From assembly GCF_031846245.1 (NCBI RefSeq), contig NZ_JAVRIC010000030.1:1-39006 (forward strand): DNA of 39,006 nucleotides, in the 5' to 3' direction. The notes below the pieces were generated by a model. That model was not told where the DNA came from and searched no databases. It saw nothing but the letters and a program-made list of their open reading frames with translations. How positions within the stretch are numbered: position 1 is the stretch's first letter; every line of letters begins with the position of its first letter. This stretch comes from Banduia mediterranea (lineage in GTDB: Bacteria > Pseudomonadota > Gammaproteobacteria > Nevskiales > Nevskiaceae). The position numbers were made by a program, and so were the translations under genes. Shown piece by piece: positions 17,191-26,542 of this stretch.

Positions 17191-17520
17191 GCGCTGCTCG
17201 ACGCGCCGGGTGAGCACGTCCATCAGGTAGCACCCCGCGCCCATGCCCATGAATTCTGGCGTGTGTCCGCGCGGACAGGGTTTGGCCTGCGGCGAGAACG
17301 GCCAGGTTTCCTCACTGCCGCTCCGGATCAGGCAGTCGTCGGTCATCGGCTCGACGATGTGTTCGGCGATGTAGCTATTCTTGTAGCGCAGGCCCTCGCC
17401 CACCAGCCAGTGAAAATGCGTGAGGCTGTTTTCGGCGTAGCGCCTGGCGCGCGCCTCGTCGAGGTTCGGCCCGCCGGCCACGATCAGGTATTGCGCCAGG
17501 TCTTCCGTGGTGTCGGTGAA
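17190..17520 (-). pseudogene. Unrecognised protein fragment, about 105 residues
   Basis: On the minus strand a protein-like frame reads from 'TTEDLAQYLIVAGGPNLDEA' through 'NSLTHFHWLVGEGLRYKNSY' to 'MGMGAGCYLMDVLTRRVEQR', with several Cys and Trp and a good codon pattern. I recognise no family. It has no convincing start: the only in-frame option, a GTG in YLIVAGG, has no ribosome site, and its 5' end overlaps the end of the UPF0104 gene in another frame. Its 3' end runs into the truncated phosphoesterase without a stop of its own. It is best read as an internal or C-terminal piece of a gene left by rearrangement. Confidence 0.4.
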
Positions 17521-18491
17521 TCCCGCCGCGGCGCCAGCGCTTCCACGAACGCGAAGCCGAGCGCGGCCAGCGCCAGCGGGGCGATGTAATACACCGCACG
17601 ATAGGCCAGCAAGCCGGCCAGCAGCTCGGTGTCCGCCATGACATCGCCGAGCAGCGCCAGGAACACCGCCTCGATCACGCCCAATCCGGCCGGCACATGC
17701 GCCACCGCACCGGCGATGCCGCTCAGCAACAACACGGCCAGCACCGTCGGATAGGCGATGTCGGCCCCCAACAGCAGATACACGACCAGGCCCATGGTCA
17801 TCCAGTTGGCGGTCGACAACGCGATCTGTGCCAGCGCCATGCTCAGCGACGGCAAGGTCACGGAGGTTCCACGCAGGCTGAAACTGCGCCGACGCGATAC
17901 TCCGCACAGGGCGACATAGGCCGTCACACCGAGCAGCAGCGCCAGTCCGATCAGACGCAGCCCGAGATCGCCGATGCGCCCGCCGTCCGCCAGCTCCACG
18001 AAGCCGAAGCTGCCGGCGATTCCGGCGAGCAGACAGTAGCCGGACCAGTTGGTGACTAGGCTCAGGCCGACGATGCGGGTGATCGTGCCGCGATCCAGTC
18101 CGAACCGCGAATACAGGCGGTAGCGCAGGCCGATGCCACCAAGCCAGGCGCCCATGTTGAGATTGAAGGCGTAGCAGATCGAGGCGATCGCGGCGGTCAG
18201 CGCTTTCGGCAGACTTTGTCGGGTGTAGTGGCGCGCGAACAGGTCGTAGCCGCCGTACAGCGCATAGCTGAGCAGGGACAGCAGCAGCGACGCCAGCAGC
18301 ACCGGCGTGCCCAGCGCCTGCAGCGCGATCCAGACCTGCGACCAGTCCACCGCCCGCGTGCGCGACACCAGCAACCATACGATCAGCGCGAAGAACCCGA
18401 GCACCAGCAACCGTCGCAGCAACAGCCACAGACGGTTTGGCGGCCTGGCGGCATCGGTTCGGGCCCGGCTTGAGTCAGCAGAATCCGGCAC
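17484..18491 (-). CDS. UPF0104 / YbhN-like integral membrane protein
   Basis: 335 residues with about seven to eight transmembrane helices, related to the flippase domain of lysylphosphatidylglycerol synthase (MprF) and to YbhN. Family features visible: LWLLLRRLLVLGFFALIVWL at the N-terminus, YAFNLNMGAWLGGIGLRYRL, then GIAGAVAHVPAGLGVIEAVF, the conserved P-x-G-x-G-x-x-E motif. It probably moves a lipid or glycolipid across the inner membrane; the substrate is unknown. The start is GTG 18491 with a poor ribosome site. It lies 79 bases after the esterase remnant and may be transcribed from upstream. The C-terminus PTPRKTWRNT may be altered by the adjacent junction. Confidence 0.75.
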   Translation of the reverse strand: MPDSADSSRARTDAARPPNRLWLLLRRLLVLGFFALIVWLLVSRTRAVDWSQVWIALQALGTPVLLASLLLSLLSYALYGGYDLFARHYTRQSLPKALTAAIASICYAFNLNMGAWLGGIGLRYRLYSRFGLDRGTITRIVGLSLVTNWSGYCLLAGIAGSFGFVELADGGRIGDLGLRLIGLALLLGVTAYVALCGVSRRRSFSLRGTSVTLPSLSMALAQIALSTANWMTMGLVVYLLLGADIAYPTVLAVLLLSGIAGAVAHVPAGLGVIEAVFLALLGDVMADTELLAGLLAYRAVYYIAPLALAALGFAFVEALAPRRDSPTPRKTWRNT

Positions 18492-18570
18492 GTGGACTTA
18501 GGTCCCAGGGCAAAGATACATCCAGCCTAGAACCCGCCCGATGTGGCAGGGCTGAACGCGCCCTTGCGAC

Positions 18571-19512
18571 TCAGCGCGTGAGCGGCGGTTCGACGGAGAC
18601 GACGCGCTTGAGGAATTCGTAGCGGTCGCGCCAGCGCAGCAACGTGAAGGCATGGTTCTCGCCCTCATACCAGCGCGTGGTCACGGCGATGCCGAGCCGC
18701 GTGCAGGCGGCGTCCAGTCTTTCCGCGTCCTGTTTGCAGATGTCCACGGAAGCAACGCCGATCCACGCTTCCGGAAACGGACGTTCGGGCGCGGTTTCGA
18801 GGATGCGGATCGGGTCGGCCGTATCGCTGCCGGCGTCGCCGTGTTCCCGGCCCGGCCCGAGATAGGCCCGGGCGATGTCTTTGGCGATGTCTTTGAGGAT
18901 GCGCGCCGTCCATTTGCCGACGCCGCGATAGCCCTGGCGCGCTTGCGGGACCGGACACCTGCGGACACCTGCAGGAACGGCATGGTCGGCTGCACCGCGA
19001 TCGGCGGCACGCCGACATCGAACACGGTCCGCGCCCAGGACTCCGGCCGCCGGTAGCTGGCGGTGATCGCCACACCCAGTGCCAGATTGGCGCCAGCCGA
19101 TTCACCGGCTACGACAATGCGCGTGGGATCGCCGCCGGAAAACGATGCTGCGGCGCTAGCCGATAGTCGATGTTGAACACCATGAAACCGCCGCGATGGG
19201 CGTGGGCGAGGCCGATGCCCTCGTGGGTTTCCTTGGAGCAAACGGCGAAACCACCACCGTGGATATAGATCAGAATCGGCAGCGGCGACGCTGGCTGCTG
19301 CGAGACGGCGGGCCGCAGGAATACATCCGGCTTCTGCGCGCGACCAGGGGACCATAGGCCACATCGCGATGCGCTTGCACGCGCTGGCGCGCACGCCGCA
19401 TCGCCAGCGCCAGCATGCTCAGCGCGGTGGCACCGGTAAAGATGCCGCCGAAGCTTGCCAGTCGCAGACGCGCGCCGAACGGCAGGGCCGGGTCCGTGGC
19501 CACTCCGCTCAT
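18571..19512 (-). pseudogene. Decayed alpha/beta hydrolase (esterase, fold 3)
   Basis: Pieces of one esterase gene lie in three frames. The ATG overlaps the dcd stop (TGATG). [20 protein letters not shown] is frame one. After a frameshift near 19335 comes PILIYIHGGGF with the oxyanion HGGG, then NIDYRLAPQHRFPAA. Next is an internal deletion near 19145 that joins this directly to GGDPTRIVVAGESAGANLAL (nucleophile Ser in G-E-S-A-G). A further shift near 18960 leads to WIGVASVDICKQDAERLDA and the catalytic His in YEGENHAF, ending at 18571. Two tandem duplications lie inside: 10 bp (GGACACCTGC, 18953-18972) and 12 bp (GGCGATGTCTTT, 18871-18894). Not functional. Confidence 0.8.
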
Positions 19513-20078
19513 CAGGTCTGCGGCAGGGTCACACCGCGCTGGCCCTGGTACTTGCCGCCGCGATCGGCGTAGCTGGTCTCGCAGACCTCGTCGGCCTCCA
19601 GGAACAGCATCTGCGCTATGCCTTCGTTGGCGTAGATCTTCGCCGGCAGCGGCGTGGTGTTGGAAAACTCCAGGGTGACATGACCCTCCCACTCCGGCTC
19701 CAGCGGCGTCACGTTGACGATGATGCCGCAGCGCGCATAGGTGCTCTTGCCCAGACAGATCGTGAGCACGCTGCGAGGTATGCGGAAATATTCCACGGTG
19801 CGCGCCAGCGCGAAGGAATTCGGCGGAATCACGCAGACATCGCCCTTGAAATCCACGAAGCTCTTGGAATCGAAGGCCTTGGGGTCGACGATGGTGTTGT
19901 TGATGTTGGTGAAGATCTTGAACTCGTCGGCGCAGCGCACGTCGTAGCCATAGCTGGACACGCCATAGGAGACGATCTTGCCGCCTTCATTGGCGCGCAC
20001 CTGGCCGGGCTCGAACGGTTCGATCATGCCGCTGCTTTCGGCCATGCGCCGGATCCACTTGTCCGATTTGATGCTCAC
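19512..20078 (-). CDS. dcd: dCTP deaminase
   Basis: 188 residues, the usual length. It deaminates dCTP to dUTP for thymidylate synthesis and forms a trimer. Family motifs: [34 protein letters not shown], the catalytic block [20 protein letters not shown] with its Glu, and GIAQMLFL with the C-terminal [13 protein letters not shown] that closes over the nucleotide. The GTG start at 20078 has GGGAG six bases upstream and matches the family N-terminus. The frame is open for more than 2 kb upstream, but only as a shadow of the next gene. It follows the Gcr-type gene by 110 bases and overlaps the esterase remnant. Confidence 0.95.
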   Translation of the reverse strand: MSIKSDKWIRRMAESSGMIEPFEPGQVRANEGGKIVSYGVSSYGYDVRCADEFKIFTNINNTIVDPKAFDSKSFVDFKGDVCVIPPNSFALARTVEYFRIPRSVLTICLGKSTYARCGIIVNVTPLEPEWEGHVTLEFSNTTPLPAKIYANEGIAQMLFLEADEVCETSYADRGGKYQGQRGVTLPQT

Positions 20079-20188
20079 ACCAGGCTCCCGGCGGGCACGG
20101 CGCGGAGGCCGGACCGCAAATGGCTGAAATCGTAGGGCCGTTATCGTACGCGATTGGAGGTCCGGCTTGTCCGCGAGAATCGACCTGC

Positions 20189-22327
20189 CTACTTCTTGCC
20201 GGACTTGGCGCCTTCGCCCCCGGCCTTGCCGTTGCCGCGTGTCGTTTCTGGGTCCTTGTCGGACTTGTCCGCAGATTTGATCATCTCGGCATCGGACACC
20301 GCCGGCGCCACGAACGGTGCTCTCGGCGAACGCGGCGGCAGGAAGAACTGCGCGGGCGTGGTGAAAATGCGCCGCAGCAGCTTGCCCAGCAACGGCCAGG
20401 TGTCGGCGAACTTCACGCGCTGCGCGCGCATCGCCACGTTCAGGGCCAGACCGAAGCTCACGGCCAGATTCATCGTGCCGATCACCAATATGCCCAGCGC
20501 GCAGCGCGCCAGCGTGGACCACGGCAGCTGGCCATCGAAGGCCACCAGCGCGTATATGGTGTTGGTCGCGGAAAAGGTGACGTGCAGGGTATCGATCGGC
20601 AGACCCGTCACCTTGCCGAACGCGGCAGTGGAGCCGAGCATGATGCCGAAGAAGAAGCTGCCCGCGACCGCGCCAAGGTTTTCCTCGACGAAATGCGTCA
20701 GCCGTTCGCGCCGTTTGACACCGAGCCAGCGCAGCGAACGCAACTGCTGCAAGCGTTGCGGTATGCGGTTGTACACGGCCTTGTTGTCGTAGTACCCGGA
20801 AATCAGACCGCACACGAACAGCCAGACTCCGGTGAGCGCGCCCCAGAACCAGGTGGTCCAATGCAGGGGATCGATTTCGTGGATCAGTTTTTCGGCCTTT
20901 TCCAGACCGATGAAGTGCTCGCCCGAATTTGAATAGAAGGCGTAGGCGATGGCCGCCGCGACCGGCATCGACAGCACGAAGTTGCCGAGCACCGCGACGA
21001 ACTGGCTGCGCAGTGTGCGCACGATCAGCTCGGCGAGATTGTCGAGCCGGTCCTGCCCTTTCTGTGCAGGCGCTTCCAGCGCGCGCGCCAGGCGGTTGGC
21101 CGTCATCGCCGGCTGTTTGGTCGCCAGCGAGAAGTGGAAGATCGACATCAGTACGAAGCCGGTGGCGTACATCGCCGAAAAACGGAAGGCCTCGACCAGC
21201 GGTGCGTAGGGCTGATGCGCCAGCCACAGCTTCACCGCCGCCATCAGCGCCACCAGGAAGCCGGCGCCCATGGCCGCCCGAAACAGCGAGAAATATTCCG
21301 ACGCGGAATTGGTGATGTAGGCCTCGCCGGCCTTGCCGGCATTGCCGGTGATGCGCAGGGCCAGCAATTGCACGGTCTGCATGAACAGATCGCGCACGCT
21401 GTTCTTGCGGTTCTCGCCTTCCACCAGCGCGCGCAGCAGGCGCAGGCGGTCCGCGTTGCAGTCCACCTCCGGTTTGACTTCGAGCAGTTTCAGCAGCAGC
21501 GCGCAGCGCTCGATGTTCTGGGTCAGACGCACCAGGAGGTGGGTCAGACCGACGCTGGCACCGATGATCAGCGCCTGCCGGCGAATGCGCGTGACAATGT
21601 CGCGGCACTGTTGCAGCAGCACTTGCAGGTGCTTGTCGTCCATCGTCGGATCGGCCTTCTCCGACAAGGCATTCTTGCGATCCTCGATGAACAGGCGCAC
21701 CTCGACGTTCTGCATCAGGAACGGTGATTCGTAGCGCTCGATCGCCGGATAGTTGTGCACGATCTCTGGTTCCAGACCGATTGCGGTGATGCGGTAGGAC
21801 ATCACCTGCAGGCCGTCCAGTACATGCATCAGGATCTTCTGCGCCGGCTGGGTGCCGCGCGCCTTGCGAAAATCGATCGCGTGCATCAGCTCCAGCCAGG
21901 CATCGTCCGGCACGTTCTGCAGCCACAGATAGTCCGACTGCTTGCGGAACACCAGGCCGACCACATCCTTGAGCGATTCGCGGTCCTGCTCCTCCGGCAG
22001 AATCGAGGCGCCGACGCGCCGCCATAGCCCGGTGAAGAAGCCTTCGTTGGCGAGAATGCCGCTGTCGGTGAACAGGCGCACGGACTTGCGATTGGCAATC
22101 AGCCGCAGCAAGGCGTCGCGCAGGCCGACACGCAGCTCGGGCTGAGTCTGCAGATAGGCTCCGAAGCGTTGCAATCGGTCCACCGCCTCGTCCACACGGT
22201 CGGGCCGCTTCGGCCGCAGCAAATCGACAAGACCGATGAACGCACCGATCTGCGCATCGTCGTCGGCGTGCGCGACCAACGCCAGCGCCGCCTCGAAGCG
22301 CTGTTCCAGAGTGAGTTTTCGCGCCAC
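20189..22327 (-). CDS. Gcr-type 'site-specific recombinase' membrane protein
   Basis: About 712 residues of the family named after Neisseria gcr (COG4389, Pfam SpecificRecomb). The name is historical and no recombinase catalytic motif is visible. The N-terminal half is soluble and helical ([37 protein letters not shown]). The C-terminal half has six or so transmembrane helices ([60 protein letters not shown]). The tail is Lys/Gly-rich and disordered. Activity is unknown; a membrane role seems likelier than DNA recombination. I chose GTG 22327 (AGGTGG ten bases upstream); an earlier in-frame start at 22423 would add 32 non-conserved residues. Confidence 0.75.
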   Translation of the reverse strand: MARKLTLEQRFEAALALVAHADDDAQIGAFIGLVDLLRPKRPDRVDEAVDRLQRFGAYLQTQPELRVGLRDALLRLIANRKSVRLFTDSGILANEGFFTGLWRRVGASILPEEQDRESLKDVVGLVFRKQSDYLWLQNVPDDAWLELMHAIDFRKARGTQPAQKILMHVLDGLQVMSYRITAIGLEPEIVHNYPAIERYESPFLMQNVEVRLFIEDRKNALSEKADPTMDDKHLQVLLQQCRDIVTRIRRQALIIGASVGLTHLLVRLTQNIERCALLLKLLEVKPEVDCNADRLRLLRALVEGENRKNSVRDLFMQTVQLLALRITGNAGKAGEAYITNSASEYFSLFRAAMGAGFLVALMAAVKLWLAHQPYAPLVEAFRFSAMYATGFVLMSIFHFSLATKQPAMTANRLARALEAPAQKGQDRLDNLAELIVRTLRSQFVAVLGNFVLSMPVAAAIAYAFYSNSGEHFIGLEKAEKLIHEIDPLHWTTWFWGALTGVWLFVCGLISGYYDNKAVYNRIPQRLQQLRSLRWLGVKRRERLTHFVEENLGAVAGSFFFGIMLGSTAAFGKVTGLPIDTLHVTFSATNTIYALVAFDGQLPWSTLARCALGILVIGTMNLAVSFGLALNVAMRAQRVKFADTWPLLGKLLRRIFTTPAQFFLPPRSPRAPFVAPAVSDAEMIKSADKSDKDPETTRGNGKAGGEGAKSGKK

Positions 22328-22887
22328 TAGGAGATCGCCACCTGTTGTTGCGAATCCGTGTGCGACCGTGCTGAAACGTTCGTTCCGGCGTGGCGGCGAA
22401 CCTCGCGGCCGCGCACACAGCACGGTCGCGTATGGGGATGCATCATCAAAATGACTGGCGCCAGGAGAACGGCCCCCATTTTAGGCACAGCTGAGCCTCA
22501 CAACGAAGCCACACGAAAATTGCGGCGGGGCGAACACGCAATCCCGCCGCGCGAACCGTTCGAGGCATATCCCGCACGCGGTTCGCCTTTCATCGACAAG
22601 GGACAAGCACGAGGCGTTCCAGACGCTGGCGCCGCCAGACAACAAGTTGGCGGCCAGAGTCAGGCCGGCCCCATTGCTCAAGCCTAGAGTTCGCAATAGG
22701 CGGTATCCATCGGCTGCTCCTTTCCGGGGCAAGCCGGCAGGCCCCGCCGCCGGATCACCGGGCCGAAGCAAGCTGATGGCCGGAAAGTCCGGATTCGGAG
22801 CGACCACGCCGTGGAGCACACCCCGCGGAACAATAAGAGCAGCGACCACTGTCGTTGCCTGTGCAGCGTTGATGAGGAGATTCAAAG
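22328..22887. other. Intergenic region without recognised gene
   Basis: 560 bases between the divergent Gcr-type and DUF1302 genes. A 138-residue minus-strand frame (22897-22481) crosses it, but it has no ribosome site, resembles no family and overlaps the DUF1302 signal peptide, so I do not call it. Promoters for both neighbours must lie here; I find no convincing -35/-10 pair. Several GC-rich inverted repeats are present near 22735-22780, none followed by a T tract. Confidence 0.5.
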
Positions 22888-24927
22888 ATGAGAACAAAGC
22901 TCAGGGTAAGCCTGCGCCTTGGTGCAGCCTGCCTGACACTGGCCGCCCCCCTGGCCAGCCAGGCCGTATCCTTCGATCTGGGACCGGTCGACGCACAGCT
23001 TGATACCACGGTATCGCTGGGCGTGACCTTTCGCATGCAGGATCAGGATGATTCGCTGATCGGCATCACCAATGGTGGCACCGCCCGCTCGGTCAATGAG
23101 GACGACGGCAACTACGGCTTCGAGAAAGGCGACACGGTCGCCGCCGTCGCCAAGATCACCACCGACCTCGACTTCAGAATGGGCGACTACGGCCTGTTCT
23201 CACGGCTCAGCTATTTTGCCGATCCGATCGCCGAAGACGCCGACAATATCAATGATCGCCGCGGACCGATCGCACCGTTCGTGGCCGGCCCCACCAATCT
23301 GATCGCCGAGACGCGTGAACGCGGCGACTACGAACTCGGCAATCGCGGCCACCAGCGCCAGGACGACGAGTTCTCGCTGCTGGACCTGTTCGCCTACGGC
23401 AACTGGAACGTCGGCGGTCACTCGGTATCGGCACGCTTCGGCCGCCAGGTGGTGAACTGGGGCGAATCCACGTTCATCATCAATGGCATCAACTCGATCA
23501 ACCCGGTCGACGTGGCGCGTCTGCGCACGCCGGGTTCGGAGCTCAAGGAAGCGCTGCTGCCCACCTCGATGTTCTGGGGTTCGGTGCAACTCACCAACCA
23601 GCTGTCGCTGGAAACGGTGTTGATGACGCAGTGGCAGGAAACCCAGATCGACCCGCGCGGCTCGTTTTTCTCGACCAATGACACCGCCTCCGACGATGGC
23701 GACAAGATCATCGTCACCTTCGGCCGCCGCAAGGACGAGAACAGCGTCACCACCTACCCGGCCGATGTAGCCGCCCTGGGCGTGACGGGCGATCCCGAGG
23801 CCATGGTGTGGTTGCAACGCGAGCACGATCGCAAGCCCGACAGCGACCCCGATCAATACGGCGCCGCGCTGCGCTATTACGCCGACAACATCGGAGTCGA
23901 GTTTGGCGCCTACTACCTCAAGTACCACAGCCGCACGCCGATCGTGTCCACGGTTCGTGGTGGACTCAACGGCGCCGGAGGCAGCAGCCCCGCCCCCGGC
24001 AACGGCACCACCAACGCGATCAACGCACCCGGTGGTATCGCGGCCGCGCCGCTGTGCTCGGATGATGCGACGGCCGGCGACTGCCGCGCCAGCTACTTCA
24101 TCGAGTACCCGGAGAACATCGAGCTGTACGGCCTGAGCTTCAACGCCGGCGGCCCGTTCGGCACGGCGCTGCAGGGCGAATACTCCTACCGTCCGCACCA
24201 GCCGCTGCAGCTCTCGGGCGCCGAGCTGGTCATGGCTTCGCTGGGCCTGACCAACAGCGTCACCGGCCAGGATTTCATCACCGAAGGCCCCTATGCCGGC
24301 CTACCGACGGCGTTCCTGAACGTTCCGGCCGGCACCGACATTCATGGCTACGAGCGCGTCGAGATGCATCAGATCACGACCACCGTCACCAAGGCCTTCG
24401 GTCCGAGCTTCGGTGCCAGCCAGTTCGTGATGCTCGGTGATTTTGGTGCGACCTACGTGGATCTGCCCGAAGAACTCGACTTCTCGGCGCCCGGCGCCGC
24501 GCTGCCGGCCCCGGGTTCGGGCCGCGCCACGCTCGCCACGCCGGAAGGTTTCGTCTCCGGCGGTTCGGTGCAGAGCGAAGGCTTCCTCGACAACTTCTCG
24601 TGGGGCTATCGCCTGGTCGGCCGCCTCGACTACGAAGACGTGATCGGCGCGGTCTCGCTGTCGCCACGTCTGGTGTGGGCGCACGACGTCAACGGCACCG
24701 GCCCGACCTTCAACCAGGACACCAAGGCGGTCACCCTCGGTGTCGGCTTCAACTACCTGCAACGCTGGCAGGGCGACATCGGCTACACGACCTTCTTTGG
24801 CGGCCGCACCTACAGCGGCACCGACCCGATCGCGGCACCGGAAGCTCAGTCCCAGGACTTCGCCACCAGCGCCAACCCGAACAAGGACCGCGACTTCCTC
24901 GCGATCAGCGTCTCGTACGCATTCTGA
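22888..24927 (+). CDS. DUF1302 family outer-membrane protein
   Basis: 679 residues. Signal peptide 1-26 (LAAPLASQA), then a protein rich in alternating polar and aromatic strands, consistent with a large beta barrel. DUF1302 landmarks: the N-terminal strand LDTTVSLGVTFRMQD, SARFGRQVVNWGESTFI, SINPVDVARLRTPGSELKEA and a C-terminal aromatic residue (AISVSYAF), the outer-membrane sorting signal. The ribosome site GAGGAG lies eight bases before ATG. The function of the family is not firmly established. It usually travels with DUF1329, as here (22-base gap), and often with RND-type exporters of lipids or hydrophobic compounds, which are absent from this window. Confidence 0.88.
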   Translation: MRTKLRVSLRLGAACLTLAAPLASQAVSFDLGPVDAQLDTTVSLGVTFRMQDQDDSLIGITNGGTARSVNEDDGNYGFEKGDTVAAVAKITTDLDFRMGDYGLFSRLSYFADPIAEDADNINDRRGPIAPFVAGPTNLIAETRERGDYELGNRGHQRQDDEFSLLDLFAYGNWNVGGHSVSARFGRQVVNWGESTFIINGINSINPVDVARLRTPGSELKEALLPTSMFWGSVQLTNQLSLETVLMTQWQETQIDPRGSFFSTNDTASDDGDKIIVTFGRRKDENSVTTYPADVAALGVTGDPEAMVWLQREHDRKPDSDPDQYGAALRYYADNIGVEFGAYYLKYHSRTPIVSTVRGGLNGAGGSSPAPGNGTTNAINAPGGIAAAPLCSDDATAGDCRASYFIEYPENIELYGLSFNAGGPFGTALQGEYSYRPHQPLQLSGAELVMASLGLTNSVTGQDFITEGPYAGLPTAFLNVPAGTDIHGYERVEMHQITTTVTKAFGPSFGASQFVMLGDFGATYVDLPEELDFSAPGAALPAPGSGRATLATPEGFVSGGSVQSEGFLDNFSWGYRLVGRLDYEDVIGAVSLSPRLVWAHDVNGTGPTFNQDTKAVTLGVGFNYLQRWQGDIGYTTFFGGRTYSGTDPIAAPEAQSQDFATSANPNKDRDFLAISVSYAF

Positions 24928-24949
24928 TCGTGACAGCACGGAGAACACT

Positions 24950-26305
24950 ATGAAAACCAAGATGATGTTGACCCTCGGCAGCCTGCTGCTGGCTGCCGGC
25001 AGCGCCCACGCCGCCGTGTCCGCCGACCAGGCCGCGCAACTCGGCGCCAGCCTGACGCCGATCGGCGCCGAGAAAGCCGGCAATGCCGACGGCACGATTC
25101 CCGCCTGGGATGGAGGCCTCACCCAGGTGCAGCCGGGTTTCAAGACCGGCGGCGCCTATCCGGACCCCTACGCCAGCGAGAAGCCCAAATTCACGATCAG
25201 CAAGGCCAACCTGGCGCAGTACAAGGAGCACCTGTCGCCGGGCCAGATCGCGATGTTCGAGCGCTATCCGAACTGGAAGATGCGCGTGTTCCCGACGCAT
25301 CGCAGCGCCGCGATGCCGCAGGGCTTCTATGACGAAACCAAGGCCAACGCCACCAAGGTGAATCTGGTGGAAAACGGCAACGGCTTCGAAGGCACCACCG
25401 GCGGCACGCCATTCCCGATTCCGCAGGACGGCCTGGAAGCCATCTGGAATCACCTCACCACCTACAACGGTGATACCTACGCCACGTCCTGGGCGCAGGC
25501 CGCCGTCACCGCCGGCGGTGACTACAACCTGGTGCGCCTCGATTACGAGTACGACTTCCTCTACAGCAACCAGCAGCGCAAGCCGGAAGAGCGCGACACC
25601 GAACGTCTGCTGTACTTCCTGCAGATCGTGAAGGATCCGCCCCGTCTGGCCGGCAGCATCCTGCTGGTCCACGACTACACCAACCAGATCAAGAACCCGC
25701 GCAAGGCCTGGACCTACAACCCCGGCCAGCGGCGCGTGCGTCTGGCGCCGAGCGTGTCGTATGACAATCCCGGCACCGCCTCCGACGCGCTGCGGACCAA
25801 CGACGACTTCGGCATGTACAACGGCGCCACCGATCGCTACGACTGGAAGCTGGTCGGCAAGAAGGAGATGTACATCCCGTACAACAGCTACCAGATCGCC
25901 AGCCCCGACTACAAGATCAAGGACGTGCTGCAGCCCGGACACATCAACCCGGACCTCGGACGCTACGAACTGCATCGTGTCTGGGTGGTCGACGCCACGC
26001 TCAAGGACGGCACCTCGCACCTCTACAAGCGCCGCACCTTCTACATCGACGAAGACAGCTGGCGGGTCCATCTGGTCGACAAGTACGACAACCGTGACCA
26101 GCTGTGGCGCTTCGCCGAACTGCACACCCAGGAATACTACGACGTACCGTTCCTCGGCCCGGCGCTGGAAGTGCACTACGACCTGCAGTCCGGCCGCTAC
26201 ATCGCGATGAACATCAAGAACGAGGACGACTCGGGCTATCACGCGGTCAAGCGCAACGACTCCGACTTCACGCCGAGCACCCTGCGCGACAAGGGCAAGC
26301 GTTGA
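24950..26305 (+). CDS. DUF1329 family periplasmic/outer-membrane protein
   Basis: 451 residues with a signal peptide (1-21, AAGSAHA) and no lipobox. Family landmarks: LTPIGAEKAGNADGTIPAWDGG near residue 40, FERYPNWKMRVFPTHRSAA near 105, PFPIPQDGLEAIWNHL near 150, RKAWTYNPGQRRVRLAPSV and PSDYKIKDV-like text around 310. DUF1329 has a LolB/LolA-like lipid-binding fold by family knowledge, so it may hand lipids or hydrophobic substrates to the DUF1302 barrel. The ATG at 24950 has GGAG seven bases upstream; the frame opens earlier only as a shadow of DUF1302. Second gene of a two-gene operon closed by the terminator at 26342. Confidence 0.9.
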   Translation: MKTKMMLTLGSLLLAAGSAHAAVSADQAAQLGASLTPIGAEKAGNADGTIPAWDGGLTQVQPGFKTGGAYPDPYASEKPKFTISKANLAQYKEHLSPGQIAMFERYPNWKMRVFPTHRSAAMPQGFYDETKANATKVNLVENGNGFEGTTGGTPFPIPQDGLEAIWNHLTTYNGDTYATSWAQAAVTAGGDYNLVRLDYEYDFLYSNQQRKPEERDTERLLYFLQIVKDPPRLAGSILLVHDYTNQIKNPRKAWTYNPGQRRVRLAPSVSYDNPGTASDALRTNDDFGMYNGATDRYDWKLVGKKEMYIPYNSYQIASPDYKIKDVLQPGHINPDLGRYELHRVWVVDATLKDGTSHLYKRRTFYIDEDSWRVHLVDKYDNRDQLWRFAELHTQEYYDVPFLGPALEVHYDLQSGRYIAMNIKNEDDSGYHAVKRNDSDFTPSTLRDKGKR

Positions 26306-26341
26306 TCTCATCGACGCTCACGACTCCGTGAATGTCGAACT

Positions 26342-26374
26342 GCGGCGGGCCGATTGGCTCGCCGCTTTTTTTTT
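26342..26374 (+). terminator. Strong intrinsic terminator after DUF1329
   Basis: GCGGCGGGCC and GGCTCGCCGC form a 10-base stem (one G-U pair) around the loop GATT, followed directly by nine T residues. It separates the DUF1302/1329 operon from the convergent AraC gene. Confidence 0.92.
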
Positions 26375-26542
26375 GGGCGGAGCTGCTTGGTACCACAGCC
26401 TCGCAGGATTCCGGATCAGGCCGGCGGCCTGTGCGGAATGATGGGGGTGAGCGTGACGGCGCCCGCCCGCAATGCTGCAAGGGGCGCGACGTCGGTTATT
26501 GGAGACCGCGCGTAGCTGGCGGCACTGGCCGGCGTCTGAAGC

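Noticed and set aside
19512-22418. 968-residue minus-strand frame continuous with dcd
   Set aside because: Only the last 188 residues are dCTP deaminase; the rest is the other frame of the Gcr-type gene. The GTG at 20078 with its ribosome site explains dcd.
22481-22897. 138-residue minus-strand frame upstream of DUF1302
   Set aside because: No ribosome site, no known family, overlaps the DUF1302 start; likely chance in GC-rich DNA.
24905-26311. 468-residue minus-strand frame opposite DUF1329
   Set aside because: Val/Gly/Arg-rich antisense shadow of a clear family member.
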